Source of the DNA: Candidatus Lachnocurva vaginae
Lineage (GTDB): Bacteria; Bacillota; Clostridia; Lachnospirales; Lachnospiraceae
Assembly: GCA_011082265.1 (NCBI GenBank)
Contig: CP049781.1
Location: 620,001 to 684,000, forward strand
DNA: 64,000 nucleotides
Reading direction: 5' to 3'
The position numbers were made by a program, and so were the translations under genes. Shown in pieces: positions 16,104-25,815 of the stretch (position 1 is the first letter of the stretch; every line of letters starts with the position of its first letter). Under the pieces are notes generated by a model, which ran no database searches, had not been told where the DNA came from, and saw only the letters and a program-made list of their open reading frames with translations.

Positions 16104-16367
16104 TTGGCAAATATCAAATCAGCTAAGAAAAGAATTCTTGTTAATAAGAAGAAATATGATAGAAATAAGAGCATCCGTTCTGAAGTAAAGACAGCTATTA
16201 AGAATGTAGAAAAAAATGTAGAAGCTAAGAATAAAGAGGAAGCTAGTAAGACTCTTACATTAGCAACTTCACTTATTTCAAAAGCTTCAAACAAGGGTAT
16301 CTATCATAAAAATAATGCGGCAAGAAAGATTTCTCGTCTTACAAGAGCTGTAAATTCATTAAATTAA
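16104..16367 (+). CDS. rpsT: 30S ribosomal protein S20
   Basis: A small, very basic 87-residue protein that binds 16S rRNA early in 30S assembly. The start is TTG at 16104 (MANIKSAKKRILVNKK), the usual S20 N-terminus, preceded by GGAGGTGG at 16091-16098. A GTG at 16095 is in frame but falls inside that ribosome site. The length matches the family. It has its own promoter and leader hairpin and shares a bidirectional terminator with the convergent holA. E. coli rpsT also starts with UUG and is autoregulated, so weak initiation may be meaningful here. Confidence 0.95.
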   Translation: MANIKSAKKRILVNKKKYDRNKSIRSEVKTAIKNVEKNVEAKNKEEASKTLTLATSLISKASNKGIYHKNNAARKISRLTRAVNSLN

Positions 16368-16383
16368 TTAATATTGTAAAAAT

Positions 16384-16419
16384 AAAAAAATCGCTTATAA
16401 AATATATGGCGATTTTTTT
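16384..16419. terminator. bidirectional terminator between rpsT and holA
   Basis: AAAAAAATCGC (16384-16394) pairs with GCGATTTTTTT (16409-16419). The A/T flanks give a U-run on both strands, serving the convergent genes. Confidence 0.8.
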
Positions 16420-16456
16420 GTACCCTTTATATTGATTTTTTTGTACTCTTTATATT
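16411..16456. repeat. 23-bp direct duplication at the holA 3' end
   Basis: Two adjacent 23-base copies (16411-16433 and 16434-16456) differing by one base, each starting GATTTTTTTGTAC and ending CTTTATATT. The first overlaps the terminator stem, and the second touches the holA stop codon. Confidence 0.85.
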
Positions 16457-17454
16457 CATTCTAAAATAATTGTTTCTATAGCAAGAATTGGATCAATCTG
16501 CCCGAGCTTTATTTTCTCATCATATGAAAGAAGCTTATCCAAAAAATCAGTAAGCTCTTGACTTGAAAAATTATTTGCAATTTTAATCATTTTATCTATA
16601 TAGGTTCTATATATTCCAACTCTACTTGCAATTGTGTATTTATCCAAATGATTATCAAGCATAGATTGCACTAATTTTATTTTTAAAAATTGTGTTCTTA
16701 AAATTTTTAAAATTTCAAGAGGATGTACTTTATCTATCACAAGGGATTTATAAAAGTCCATAGCTTTCTTTTTATCTTTATAACCTATAGCATCAATCAT
16801 ATCAAAAATTCTTTTTTCTGTATGATTTACACATATAGCCTTAATATCGTCCAAGGTTATTATGTTTTTATCTCCAACATAGCTTATAAGCTTAGAAAGC
16901 TCTGTATCCATTTTGTCCATCGATTCAAAAGTACGAATGAAGAATTCTTCCCAAGCATCATTTTCCATACTTTTAGTATATTTTTTAAGTCTTTTATAAA
17001 TCCAATTTTTAAGAATAACTTCGGATTTTACTTTATCTTCAGGAAGAGTACATTCGTATGCAAAAGCTTTGTCGCTTTTTTCTATGAGTTTAAATATTTT
17101 AGTAGTTTTATTTAACTTTTCTTCAATATCTATAATAATTGTGCTTTCATTTATATTTTCAAGATATTTTAAAAATTTTTCATTTGATTTGGAACAAAGC
17201 TGGACATTTTCACATAAGATTACTCTATATTTGGAAAAAAGTGGAATAGTATCCGCCAAATTTACAAATTCATCCAATGAAAAATTGTATTCGTTAAAAC
17301 GGCTGAAATTCATGGTATTATTTTTATTTACAAGCTTATTTATGAGCATATTTTTATATGTTCTTTTAAGGTACGCTTCTTTTCCATATAAAATATAAAT
17401 GTTATGAAAAGAATTATTTTCTATGTCATTTTCTATAATATTTTTGCTTGGCAT
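16456..17454 (-). CDS. holA: DNA polymerase III subunit delta
   Basis: The clamp-loader subunit that opens the beta sliding clamp. The 332-residue protein shows HolA features: an N-terminal AAA-like domain (NIYILYGKEAYLKRTYKNML) without a functional Walker A, and a C-terminal helical domain (HPLEILKILRTQFLKIKLV). It is convergent with rpsT, a common clostridial pairing, and lies on the opposite strand from almost everything around it. The divergent 162-base gap to lepA carries the promoters for both. Confidence 0.9.
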   Translation of the reverse strand: MPSKNIIENDIENNSFHNIYILYGKEAYLKRTYKNMLINKLVNKNNTMNFSRFNEYNFSLDEFVNLADTIPLFSKYRVILCENVQLCSKSNEKFLKYLENINESTIIIDIEEKLNKTTKIFKLIEKSDKAFAYECTLPEDKVKSEVILKNWIYKRLKKYTKSMENDAWEEFFIRTFESMDKMDTELSKLISYVGDKNIITLDDIKAICVNHTEKRIFDMIDAIGYKDKKKAMDFYKSLVIDKVHPLEILKILRTQFLKIKLVQSMLDNHLDKYTIASRVGIYRTYIDKMIKIANNFSSQELTDFLDKLLSYDEKIKLGQIDPILAIETIILE

Positions 17455-17616
17455 AAAAACTCCTGTAAATTTTTATAAAAAAGTATAAATATAAATATTA
17501 TAAAAACTTCAAAATACATTTTATTTATTATTTAGCAACAAATTAAAAATTTATGTTAGAATAATTATACATTAAAAGGTGTTAAGAAAACAAACAGAAA
17601 TGATATAGGAGGGAAA

Positions 17617-19428
17617 ATGTCACTTGATCAGTCCCATATAAGAAATTTTTGCATAATAGCACATATTGATCATGGAAAGTCTACTCTTGCAGACAGAATT
17701 ATAGAGATGACCGGGACTCTTACAAAAAGAGAAATGCAGAATCAGGTTCTTGATAATATGCCGCTTGAAAGAGAGAGAGGAATTACAATAAAGTCTCAGG
17801 CTGTTCGTCTTATCTATAAAGCTAAAGATGGAGAGGAGTATATTTTTAATCTTATCGACACACCTGGTCATGTGGATTTTAATTATGAAGTATCAAGAAG
17901 CCTTGCAGCGTGTGACGGAGCGATTCTTGTTGTTGATGCTACACAGGGAGTTGAGGCACAAACACTTGCAAATGTTTATCTTGCGATAGATCATTCTCTT
18001 GAAGTGCTTCCGGTTATAAATAAAATAGATCTTCCGAGTGCAATGCCGGAACAAGTGGCAGAAGAAATTGAAAATGTAATCGGAATCGAAGCTATGGAAG
18101 CACCAAGAATTTCTGCAAAAACAGGACTTAATGTGGAGGAAGTGTTAGAGCATATTGTAACTGATTTACCTTCACCTAATGGAGATATTAAAAAGCCTTT
18201 AACTGCACTTATATTCGACTCAGTATATGATTCTTATAAAGGTGTAATTTCTTTTGTAAGAATTGTGGATGGAAAAGTTAAATCTGGAGATAGTATATTA
18301 TTTATGGCAAGTAAGGCAGAAGACCTTGTGACGGAAGTAGGATATTTCGGAGCAGGAAGAATGATTCCATGCGATGAACTTACTGCAGGAACAGTAGGAT
18401 ATATTGCAGCTGGAATCAAAAATATTAAAGATGCACGCGTAGGAGATACAATAACTTTATCGAATAAACCGAGTAAACAGGCACTCCCGGGATATAAAAA
18501 GGTTAATCCTATGGTTTATTGTGGAATGTATCCGTCAGATAGTGCAAAATATCCGGATTTAAGAGATGCACTTGAAAAATTACAGTTAAATGATGCATCA
18601 CTTTTCTTTGAGCCTGAGACGTCAATTGCCTTAGGATTTGGATTTAGATGTGGATTTTTGGGGCTTTTACATCTCGATGTAATTGAGGAAAGACTTGAAA
18701 GGGAATATGACTTAGATCTTGTTACAACAGCACCGGGAGTTATTTATAAAGTGCATAAAACAGATGGAACTGTTATAGATCTTACAAATCCTTCAAATCT
18801 TCCTTCGCCTGCAAATATCGAATATATGGAAGAACCGTACGTGAGTGCGGAAATAATGGTTACATCCGAATTTATAGGAGCTATTATGGATTTATGTCAG
18901 GAAAGACGAGGCATATATTTAAGCATGGATTATATTGAGGAAAATCGTGCAATCTTAAAATATGAGCTCCCTTTAAATGAAATAATTTATGATTTCTTCG
19001 ATGCATTAAAATCAAGATCCAGAGGATATGCGTCACTTGACTATGAATTTAAAGAATATAGAAGAAGTGAGCTTGTAAAGCTTGATATTTTAATAAATAA
19101 GGAAGTTGTCGATGCATTTTCATTTATCGTATTTGCAGAATCTGCATATAACAAAGGGAGAAAGCTTTGTGAAAAATTAAAGACAACTATACCAAGACAG
19201 ATGTTTGATGTTCCTATTCAGGCTGCTGTAGGGGCTAAAATTATTGCAAGAGAAACTGTAAAAGCGTATAGAAAAGACGTGCTTGCAAAATGCTATGGCG
19301 GAGATATTTCAAGAAAGAAGAAACTTCTTGAAAAGCAAAAGGAAGGTAAGAAGAGAATGAGACAGATAGGCTCTGTTGAAATACCGCAAGAAGCATTTAT
19401 GAGTGTACTTAAATTGGATGAAGAATAA
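17617..19428 (+). CDS. lepA: elongation factor 4 (back-translocating GTPase)
   Basis: A 603-residue translational GTPase that acts on stalled ribosomes. The N-terminal G domain has AHIDHGKSTLADRI (P-loop), the effector region with ERERGITIKSQ, DTPGHVDF and NKIDLP. Domains II, III and V follow, and the protein ends with the LepA-specific C-terminal domain (RKKKLLEKQKEGKKRMRQIG) instead of EF-G domain IV. AGGAGGG precedes ATG. hemW follows 8 bases later. In spore-forming clostridia, gpr and spoIIP usually lie between rpsT and lepA; they are absent here. Confidence 0.97.
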   Translation: MSLDQSHIRNFCIIAHIDHGKSTLADRIIEMTGTLTKREMQNQVLDNMPLERERGITIKSQAVRLIYKAKDGEEYIFNLIDTPGHVDFNYEVSRSLAACDGAILVVDATQGVEAQTLANVYLAIDHSLEVLPVINKIDLPSAMPEQVAEEIENVIGIEAMEAPRISAKTGLNVEEVLEHIVTDLPSPNGDIKKPLTALIFDSVYDSYKGVISFVRIVDGKVKSGDSILFMASKAEDLVTEVGYFGAGRMIPCDELTAGTVGYIAAGIKNIKDARVGDTITLSNKPSKQALPGYKKVNPMVYCGMYPSDSAKYPDLRDALEKLQLNDASLFFEPETSIALGFGFRCGFLGLLHLDVIEERLEREYDLDLVTTAPGVIYKVHKTDGTVIDLTNPSNLPSPANIEYMEEPYVSAEIMVTSEFIGAIMDLCQERRGIYLSMDYIEENRAILKYELPLNEIIYDFFDALKSRSRGYASLDYEFKEYRRSELVKLDILINKEVVDAFSFIVFAESAYNKGRKLCEKLKTTIPRQMFDVPIQAAVGAKIIARETVKAYRKDVLAKCYGGDISRKKKLLEKQKEGKKRMRQIGSVEIPQEAFMSVLKLDEE

Positions 19429-19436
19429 GGCTTACT

Positions 19437-20594
19437 ATGGAAATATATATACATATTCCTTTCTGTGAAAGGAAATGCAATTACTGCGATTTTTTGTCGG
19501 GCATATCTACAAAAGAAGATAGATATTTATATACAAAAGCTCTCGAAAGAGAGCTTATTCTTTGCGGAGAAAAATATAAGGATAAAGAGATAACGTCCGT
19601 ATTTATAGGAGGCGGAACTCCTACATATCTGGAAGTTTCATATATGCTTGAGATTATTGAAACTCTTAAAAAGAATTTTAACTTACGATCCAATCTTGAA
19701 TTTACAATTGAATGTAATCCTAAATCTGCTACTCTTGATGCATTAAAAAAATATAGACAGAGCGGCATAAATAGAATAAGTATAGGACTTCAGTCAGTTA
19801 ATTTCGATGAACTTAAAATGCTGGGGAGAATTCATACATATAATGACTTTTTAAAGACATTTGAATATGCAAGAATTGCAGGATTTTCAAATATAAATGT
19901 GGACATTATGACGGGGCTTCCTATGCAGAATGAAAAGAAACTTAAAAAGACTTTGGAATCTGTTGTAATGCTTAGACCGGAGCATATATCTGCATACAAT
20001 CTTATAATAGAGGAAGGAACGCCTTTCTTTAAAAAATATATAGATGATGTAAAGCGTCGTGATAGAGGAGATGAAACACGATTTCTACCTAATGAAGATA
20101 TGGAATATAATCTTACGTTAATGACGGAAGATTTTTTAATATCTCATAGATATATTCAGTATGAAATTTCAAATTTTTCAAGAGAAGGGAAAGAATGTAT
20201 TCATAATAAGGGATACTGGGAAAGAGAAGAGTATTTGGGTGTAGGACTTGGAGCATCTTCATTTATAAATGAAACTCGATGGAAAAATACAAGCGATGCA
20301 TATAAATATAGAGAAAGCTTATCACATGATAAGCTTCCAAAAGAAGATGAAGTTAAATTGTCAAAAAAAGATGCAATGGAAGAATTTTTTTATTTGGGAC
20401 TTAGAGAAATTAGAGGTGTAAGCAGAAATAAATTTGAAAGCTATTTTAATATGACAGTTGACAGCGTATATAGAGACGTAATAAACGATTTAAAAAATAA
20501 AAATCTTATCATAGAAGATAAAGCATCAATAAGACTTACAAAAAGAGGAAGAAATATATCAAATCTTGTTTTGGCGGAATTTTTATTAGATTAA
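19437..20594 (+). CDS. hemW: radical SAM heme chaperone HemW
   Basis: A 385-residue radical SAM protein formerly annotated as oxygen-independent coproporphyrinogen oxidase. The N-terminus has IHIPFCERKCNYCDFLSG with the CxxxCxxC cluster ligands, then GGGTPTYL and ECNPKS. The C-terminal HemN-like domain includes HNKGYWEREEYLGVGLGASS. HemW is thought to deliver heme rather than synthesise it. Co-transcribed with lepA, as in many Firmicutes. Confidence 0.93.
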   Translation: MEIYIHIPFCERKCNYCDFLSGISTKEDRYLYTKALERELILCGEKYKDKEITSVFIGGGTPTYLEVSYMLEIIETLKKNFNLRSNLEFTIECNPKSATLDALKKYRQSGINRISIGLQSVNFDELKMLGRIHTYNDFLKTFEYARIAGFSNINVDIMTGLPMQNEKKLKKTLESVVMLRPEHISAYNLIIEEGTPFFKKYIDDVKRRDRGDETRFLPNEDMEYNLTLMTEDFLISHRYIQYEISNFSREGKECIHNKGYWEREEYLGVGLGASSFINETRWKNTSDAYKYRESLSHDKLPKEDEVKLSKKDAMEEFFYLGLREIRGVSRNKFESYFNMTVDSVYRDVINDLKNKNLIIEDKASIRLTKRGRNISNLVLAEFLLD

Positions 20595-20668
20595 AAATTT
20601 TTTTGTTTTTTAAGATTTAGGTGTATAAGAGTTTAGAAACATTTTATAAAAATAATTTTCATAATTTG

Positions 20669-20697
20669 TTGACAAAAAAATAGTAAGGTGTTACCCT
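20669..20697 (+). promoter_or_regulatory. predicted hrcA operon promoter
   Basis: TTGACA at 20669-20674, a 17-base spacer, and TACCCT at 20692-20697. The -10 is weak but the position, 15 bases before the CIRCE element, fits HrcA repression at or near the transcription start. Confidence 0.7.
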
Positions 20698-20712
20698 AGA
20701 GTAGAAATGATG

Positions 20713-20739
20713 TTAGCACTCTAAATAAACGAGTGCTAA
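20713..20739 (+). promoter_or_regulatory. CIRCE operator (HrcA binding site)
   Basis: Perfect TTAGCACTC (20713-20721), 9-base spacer, GAGTGCTAA (20731-20739), identical to the consensus CIRCE inverted repeat. It controls the hrcA-grpE-dnaK-dnaJ operon. A second copy was not seen within the operon. Confidence 0.98.
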
Positions 20740-20853
20740 CAAAAGAAATTGAATTCCATTTATTATAATGAAAAATTCAATAATTAGTAATAAAAATGGT
20801 AACTATATATTATATTTTATAGAAACTTTGGTTTATAAAAGAAGGAATATCGA

Positions 20854-21921
20854 ATGGATGAGTTAAATCAAAGAAAAAAAGATATTTTATATGCGATAAT
20901 AAAAAATTATTTAGAGACGGGTGAGCCGGTAGGGTCAAGAACGATTTCAAAAAATTCGGATCTTAATTTAAGCTCCGCAACTATAAGAAACGAAATGTCA
21001 GATCTTGAAGAGCTTGGTTATATAATATCTCCTCATACTTCTGCAGGAAGAATTCCTACAGATTCGGGTTACAGATTTTATGTTGATATTCTCATGGAAG
21101 AAAAAAATAAGGAAGTATCCGATATAAAGGATCTTATGATTACTCAAAATGAGAAAATGGAGAAGATGTTTAAACAGCTTGTATCTTATGTAGCAAATAA
21201 TACGAAGCTCCCGAGCATGATTTCAGCACCTTCAATAACAAAAAATCGTATTAAATTCATTCAGCTTTCTAAGGTTGATGAAAATCAGATTTTGGTAGTA
21301 GTTGTTATGGAAGGAAATATCATTAAAAATAAGATGATTAAAACGAAAGCCATTCTTAATAATGATATTATTTTACAGCTTAATATGATTTTAAATACGG
21401 AACTTAATGGGCTTACATTGCAGGAAATAAATCTTGGACTTATACAGAAAATAAAAAATGAGGTTACAAAGTACAGCGATGTGTTAGAAGCAGTTTTAAA
21501 TACACTTTCGGAAACTATTTCTGATGAAGACCTTGAAGTTTATACAAGCGGTGCAACAAATATATTCAGATATCCAGAGCTTAGTGATTCTAAGAGAGCA
21601 AGCGAATTTTTGGATAAGTTTGAAGATAAAGATGATTTAAAAGATCTTCTTATAGATGCACAGGAGGATGCGGAAAAAACAGGTACAGGTCTTCAAGTAT
21701 ATATAGGAGATGAATCACCTTCAATAAGCTTAAAGGATTGTAGCCTTGTTACAGCAACTTATGAGCTTGGCGAAGGAGTTAAAGGAACAATAGGAATCAT
21801 AGGGCCGAAACGTATGGACTATGAAAATGTAATGAACAATTTAAGAACATTAAAGAATCAACTTGAAAATACACTTGGAAATAGAGATAGAGATGATTTT
21901 GATGATAGGAAGGGCGGTTAA
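20854..21921 (+). CDS. hrcA: heat-inducible transcriptional repressor HrcA
   Basis: A 355-residue repressor that binds CIRCE and is kept active by GroE in other Firmicutes. It has an N-terminal winged helix (NQRKKDILYAIIKNYLETGE, VGSRTISK, SSATIRNEMSDLEELGYI) and the C-terminal HrcA dimerisation domain ending in GTIGIIGPKRMDYENV. A perfect CIRCE lies about 115 bases upstream, so it represses its own operon. Confidence 0.97.
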   Translation: MDELNQRKKDILYAIIKNYLETGEPVGSRTISKNSDLNLSSATIRNEMSDLEELGYIISPHTSAGRIPTDSGYRFYVDILMEEKNKEVSDIKDLMITQNEKMEKMFKQLVSYVANNTKLPSMISAPSITKNRIKFIQLSKVDENQILVVVVMEGNIIKNKMIKTKAILNNDIILQLNMILNTELNGLTLQEINLGLIQKIKNEVTKYSDVLEAVLNTLSETISDEDLEVYTSGATNIFRYPELSDSKRASEFLDKFEDKDDLKDLLIDAQEDAEKTGTGLQVYIGDESPSISLKDCSLVTATYELGEGVKGTIGIIGPKRMDYENVMNNLRTLKNQLENTLGNRDRDDFDDRKGG

Positions 21922-21928
21922 TTTATAA

Positions 21929-22588
21929 ATGAGTAAGAAGCATACACCTTTAAGAAATGAAGATTTACAGAAAAAAAATAAATCTATTGATATGGAAAAT
22001 AATAAAGGGAAGGATATAAATAAAAAAGAAGTTGATAAAGACTCAGTAGAAAAAGAAGAAGCTAGAGTTTCAAAAGAAAATAAAAGATTAGACAATGACG
22101 ATAAAGAAAAGAAAGGCTTCTTTGGAAAGAAAAAGGATAAGCCCGATGAAAAGTTAAAAGATAAGTCAAATGAAAAAATTAAAGAATTACAAGATAAGCT
22201 TACAAGACAAATGGCTGAATTTGAAAACTTTAGAAAACGCACTGAGAAAGAAAAATCCAGTATGTTTTCAATGGGAGAAAAAAGTACTTTAGAGAAGGTT
22301 CTCCCGATAGTTGATAATTTTGAAAGAGCACTTCAAACTGAAACATCGGATTCTTCATTTAAAGAAGGAATGGAAAAGATTTATAAGATTCTTATTAAAA
22401 ATTTATCGGACCTTGGAGTTACACCTATTGAAGCACAGGGAAAAGAATTTGACCCGAAATTTCACAACGCTGTGATGCATGTAGATGATGAAAATTACGG
22501 AGATAACGAAGTTGTAGAAGAACTTCAAAAAGGGTATATGTATAAAGATACAGTGCTTCGACATAGTATGGTAAAGGTTGCAAATTAG
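21929..22588 (+). CDS. grpE: nucleotide exchange factor GrpE
   Basis: A 219-residue DnaK cofactor that releases ADP. The N-terminal 85 residues are a highly charged, low-complexity Lys/Glu/Asp extension. The family signature follows: EFENFRKRTEKEK, the long helix, then the beta-wing domain with NFERAL, LGVTPIEAQGKEFDPKFHNAVM and GYMYKDTVLRHSMVKVAN. It lies 7 bases after hrcA and 91 before dnaK. The charged extension is longer than in many homologues. Confidence 0.96.
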   Translation: MSKKHTPLRNEDLQKKNKSIDMENNKGKDINKKEVDKDSVEKEEARVSKENKRLDNDDKEKKGFFGKKKDKPDEKLKDKSNEKIKELQDKLTRQMAEFENFRKRTEKEKSSMFSMGEKSTLEKVLPIVDNFERALQTETSDSSFKEGMEKIYKILIKNLSDLGVTPIEAQGKEFDPKFHNAVMHVDDENYGDNEVVEELQKGYMYKDTVLRHSMVKVAN

Positions 22589-22679
22589 CATTTTTACAAG
22601 ATAACAGTTTTAGTAACGTTATAAATAACATTGTATATAAAAGATAATATTTAATATAGATGAATCGGAGGAATTAATT

Positions 22680-24566
22680 ATGGGAAAGATTATAGGAATT
22701 GACCTTGGAACAACAAACAGCTGTGTAGCAGTTATGGAAGGTGGAAAACCTACGGTAATTACAAACCAGGAAGGACAGAGAACTACACCTTCAATAGTAG
22801 CATTTACAAAGAATGGTGAAAGACTTATAGGTGATCCTGCAAAACGTCAGGCAGTTACTAATGCAGATAAAACAATTTCATCAATCAAGAGAGAAATGGG
22901 AAAGGATTATCATGTAAATATTGATGGCAAGAGCTTTTCACCGCAACAGATTTCAGCAATGATTCTTCAAAAATTAAAAGCTGATGCTGAAAATTATTTA
23001 GGAGAAAAAGTTACTGAAGCCGTTATTACAGTACCTGCTTACTTTAACGATGCTCAAAGACAAGCAACAAAGGATGCAGGAAAGATTGCAGGGCTTGATG
23101 TAAAGCGTATCATAAACGAACCTACAGCAGCAGCACTTGCATATGGACTTGATAATGAAAAAGAACAGAAGATTTTAGTATATGACTTAGGTGGCGGTAC
23201 ATTCGATGTATCTATAATTGAAATTGGAGACGGAGTTATAGAAGTTCTTGCCACAAATGGTGATACGAGACTTGGCGGCGATGATTTTGATAATAAGATT
23301 ATAGACTTCTTTGTAAGTGAGTTTAAAGCTAAGGAAGGTATTGACCTTTCAACAGATAAGATGGCAATGCAGAGATTAAAGGAAGCTGCAGAAAAGGCTA
23401 AGAAAGAGCTTTCAGCTGCAACTACAACAAATGTCAACTTACCTTTCATTACAGCAACAGCTGAAGGACCTAAGCACTTTGATATGGATCTTACTCGTGC
23501 AAAATTTGATGAACTTACAAGCGACCTTGTTGAAAAGACTGTAGTACCTGTACAGAATGCTTTAAACGATGCAGGACTTACAGTAAATGATATAAGTAAA
23601 GTTCTTTTAGTCGGAGGTTCTACAAGAATCCCTGCAGTTCAGGCTAAAGTAAAGATGCTTACAGGAAAAGAACCTAATAAATCATTAAACCCTGATGAAT
23701 GTGTCGCTATCGGTGCTTCAATTCAAGGTGGAAAACTTGCAGGTGATACAGGTGCGGGAGATATCCTTCTTCTCGATGTAACTCCACTTTCACTTTCAAT
23801 TGAAACTATGGGAGGCGTTGCAACAAGACTTATCGAAAGAAATACAACAATTCCTACAAAGAAGAGCCAAATATTCTCTACAGCCGAAGATAACCAGACA
23901 GCTGTTGATATTAACGTATTACAGGGTGAAAGACAGTTTGCAAGAGATAATAAATCTTTAGGTCACTTTAGACTTGACGGAATTGCTCCTGCAAAGAGAG
24001 GAATGCCGCAGATTGAAGTTACATTTGATATTGATGCAAATGGTATCGTAAATGTTTCAGCTAAAGATTTAGGCACAGGAAAAGAGCAGCATATTACGAT
24101 AACTGCAGGATCAAATATGTCCGATGAAGACATAGATAAAGCTGTTAAAGAAGCTAAAGAATATGAAGCTCAGGACAAGAAGAAGAAAGAAATTATTGAT
24201 ACAAAGAATGAAGCTGATGCATTTGCAAGTCAGACTGAAAAAGCTTTGTCTGAAGTAGGAGATAAGGTTTCAAAAGATGAGAAAGATAAAGTTGAAGGAG
24301 ACGTAAAGGCTCTTCGTGACATTCTTGATAAATATAAAGATAAGGCTGACCTTTCAGACTCTGAACTTTCAGAAATTAAATCTGCACAGGAAAAATTACA
24401 AACTTCAGCTCAGCAGGTATTTACAAAGATGTATGAAGAAATGCAAAAAACTCAAGGGGCTACAGGAGCTAAAGAAGCCGGAGCACAAGGAAATGCAGAC
24501 CAAAATAATACTAAGAAAAATGGTAGCGATGACGATGTTATTGATGCTGATTTTAAGGAAGTTTAA
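22680..24566 (+). CDS. dnaK: molecular chaperone DnaK (Hsp70)
   Basis: A 628-residue ATP-dependent chaperone with the N-terminal phosphate loop IGIDLGTTNSCVAV, Hsp70 signatures VYDLGGGTFDVSI and LLVGGSTRIPAVQ, the linker around DILLLDVTPLSLSIET, the substrate-binding beta domain and a helical lid. The tail ends DDDVIDADFKEV, the conserved co-chaperone-contacting terminus. It has a strong GGAGG ribosome site. Heat-induced through CIRCE upstream of hrcA. Confidence 0.99.
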   Translation: MGKIIGIDLGTTNSCVAVMEGGKPTVITNQEGQRTTPSIVAFTKNGERLIGDPAKRQAVTNADKTISSIKREMGKDYHVNIDGKSFSPQQISAMILQKLKADAENYLGEKVTEAVITVPAYFNDAQRQATKDAGKIAGLDVKRIINEPTAAALAYGLDNEKEQKILVYDLGGGTFDVSIIEIGDGVIEVLATNGDTRLGGDDFDNKIIDFFVSEFKAKEGIDLSTDKMAMQRLKEAAEKAKKELSAATTTNVNLPFITATAEGPKHFDMDLTRAKFDELTSDLVEKTVVPVQNALNDAGLTVNDISKVLLVGGSTRIPAVQAKVKMLTGKEPNKSLNPDECVAIGASIQGGKLAGDTGAGDILLLDVTPLSLSIETMGGVATRLIERNTTIPTKKSQIFSTAEDNQTAVDINVLQGERQFARDNKSLGHFRLDGIAPAKRGMPQIEVTFDIDANGIVNVSAKDLGTGKEQHITITAGSNMSDEDIDKAVKEAKEYEAQDKKKKEIIDTKNEADAFASQTEKALSEVGDKVSKDEKDKVEGDVKALRDILDKYKDKADLSDSELSEIKSAQEKLQTSAQQVFTKMYEEMQKTQGATGAKEAGAQGNADQNNTKKNGSDDDVIDADFKEV

Positions 24567-24598
24567 TTGGTAAAATAATATAGATAAAAGGTAAAAAA

Positions 24599-25771
24599 AT
24601 GGCAGAACAAAAAAGAGATTATTACGAAGTTTTAGGCGTCGATAAAAATGCTGATGACGCTACGATAAAAAAAGCATATAGAAAGCTTGCCAAAAAATAT
24701 CATCCGGATATGAATCCGGGTGATAAGGAGGCTGAAGCTAAGTTTAAGGAAGCATCTGAAGCATATGCCGTTTTAAGTGATAAAGATAAGCGTGCAAAAT
24801 ATGACCAGTTCGGTCACGCAGCATTTGACGGTGCAGGTGGTGCTGGAGGATTCGACTTTTCGCAGATGGACTTTTCTGACATATTCGGAGATCTTTTCGG
24901 TGGAGGAAACGGAGGCTTCTCAGGATTTGGAGGATTTTCAGATATCTTCGGAGGAGGAAAATCCAATCGTAATGCTCCTATGAAAGGTGCAAATAGCGGA
25001 ACTTCTATGAATATTACTTTTGAAGAAGCTGCATTCGGATGTGAAAAACAACTTGAACTTAATTTAAAAGATGAATGTGATACTTGTCATGGAAGCGGTG
25101 CAAAGCCGGGAACAAAGAAAGCTACATGCTCAAAATGTAATGGAAAAGGACGAATAGTTCAAACGCAAAGAAGTATGTTTGGAACTATGCAAACTGTTTC
25201 AACTTGCCCAAATTGTCAAGGAGAAGGAGAGATTATAACTGAAAAATGTACGACTTGTCACGGAAGCGGATATGTTTCAAAGAGAAAGAAAATTAAGGTA
25301 TCTATTCCGGCAGGTATTGATAATGGGCAGGTAATAAGAGATAGAGGAAAAGGAGAGCCGGGACTTAATGGAGGACCTAGAGGAGACCTTTTAGTTGAAA
25401 TTCATGTATCACCTCATCCAATATTTGCCAGAAAAGATTATGATATTTATTCGACAGCGTCTATGTCTTATGCACAGGCTGCTTTAGGAGGAGAAATCAT
25501 AATTGATACGTTGGATGGAAAAGTTGCTTACGATGTAAAGCCGGGAACACAGACAAATACCAAGATAAGGCTTAGAGGAAAAGGTATACCAACACTTAGA
25601 AATAAGAATGTAAGAGGCGACCAGTTTGTTACCCTTGTAGTGGAAGTCCCTAAGAAGTTATCAAGTGAAGCAAAGAAGAAATTAAAAGAATTTGATGAAC
25701 TTACAGGAAACTCGCTTTCCGGTAATAAAGATGATGATAAGCCGAAGAAGAAATCGTTCTTTGGACTTTAA
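24599..25771 (+). CDS. dnaJ: chaperone DnaJ (Hsp40)
   Basis: A 390-residue type I Hsp40 that stimulates DnaK. The J domain (1-70) contains KYHPDMNPG with the HPD motif, followed by a Gly/Phe-rich linker and four CxxCxGxG zinc repeats (CDTCHGSG, CSKCNGKG, CPNCQGEG, CTTCHGSG), then the C-terminal substrate domains. Last gene of the heat-shock operon. A long hairpin with a U-tract lies 45 bases downstream. Confidence 0.98.
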   Translation: MAEQKRDYYEVLGVDKNADDATIKKAYRKLAKKYHPDMNPGDKEAEAKFKEASEAYAVLSDKDKRAKYDQFGHAAFDGAGGAGGFDFSQMDFSDIFGDLFGGGNGGFSGFGGFSDIFGGGKSNRNAPMKGANSGTSMNITFEEAAFGCEKQLELNLKDECDTCHGSGAKPGTKKATCSKCNGKGRIVQTQRSMFGTMQTVSTCPNCQGEGEIITEKCTTCHGSGYVSKRKKIKVSIPAGIDNGQVIRDRGKGEPGLNGGPRGDLLVEIHVSPHPIFARKDYDIYSTASMSYAQAALGGEIIIDTLDGKVAYDVKPGTQTNTKIRLRGKGIPTLRNKNVRGDQFVTLVVEVPKKLSSEAKKKLKEFDELTGNSLSGNKDDDKPKKKSFFGL

Positions 25772-25815
25772 AGCGAAATTGAAAACCTATATAAAACATT
25801 CATTAAAAATTAATT

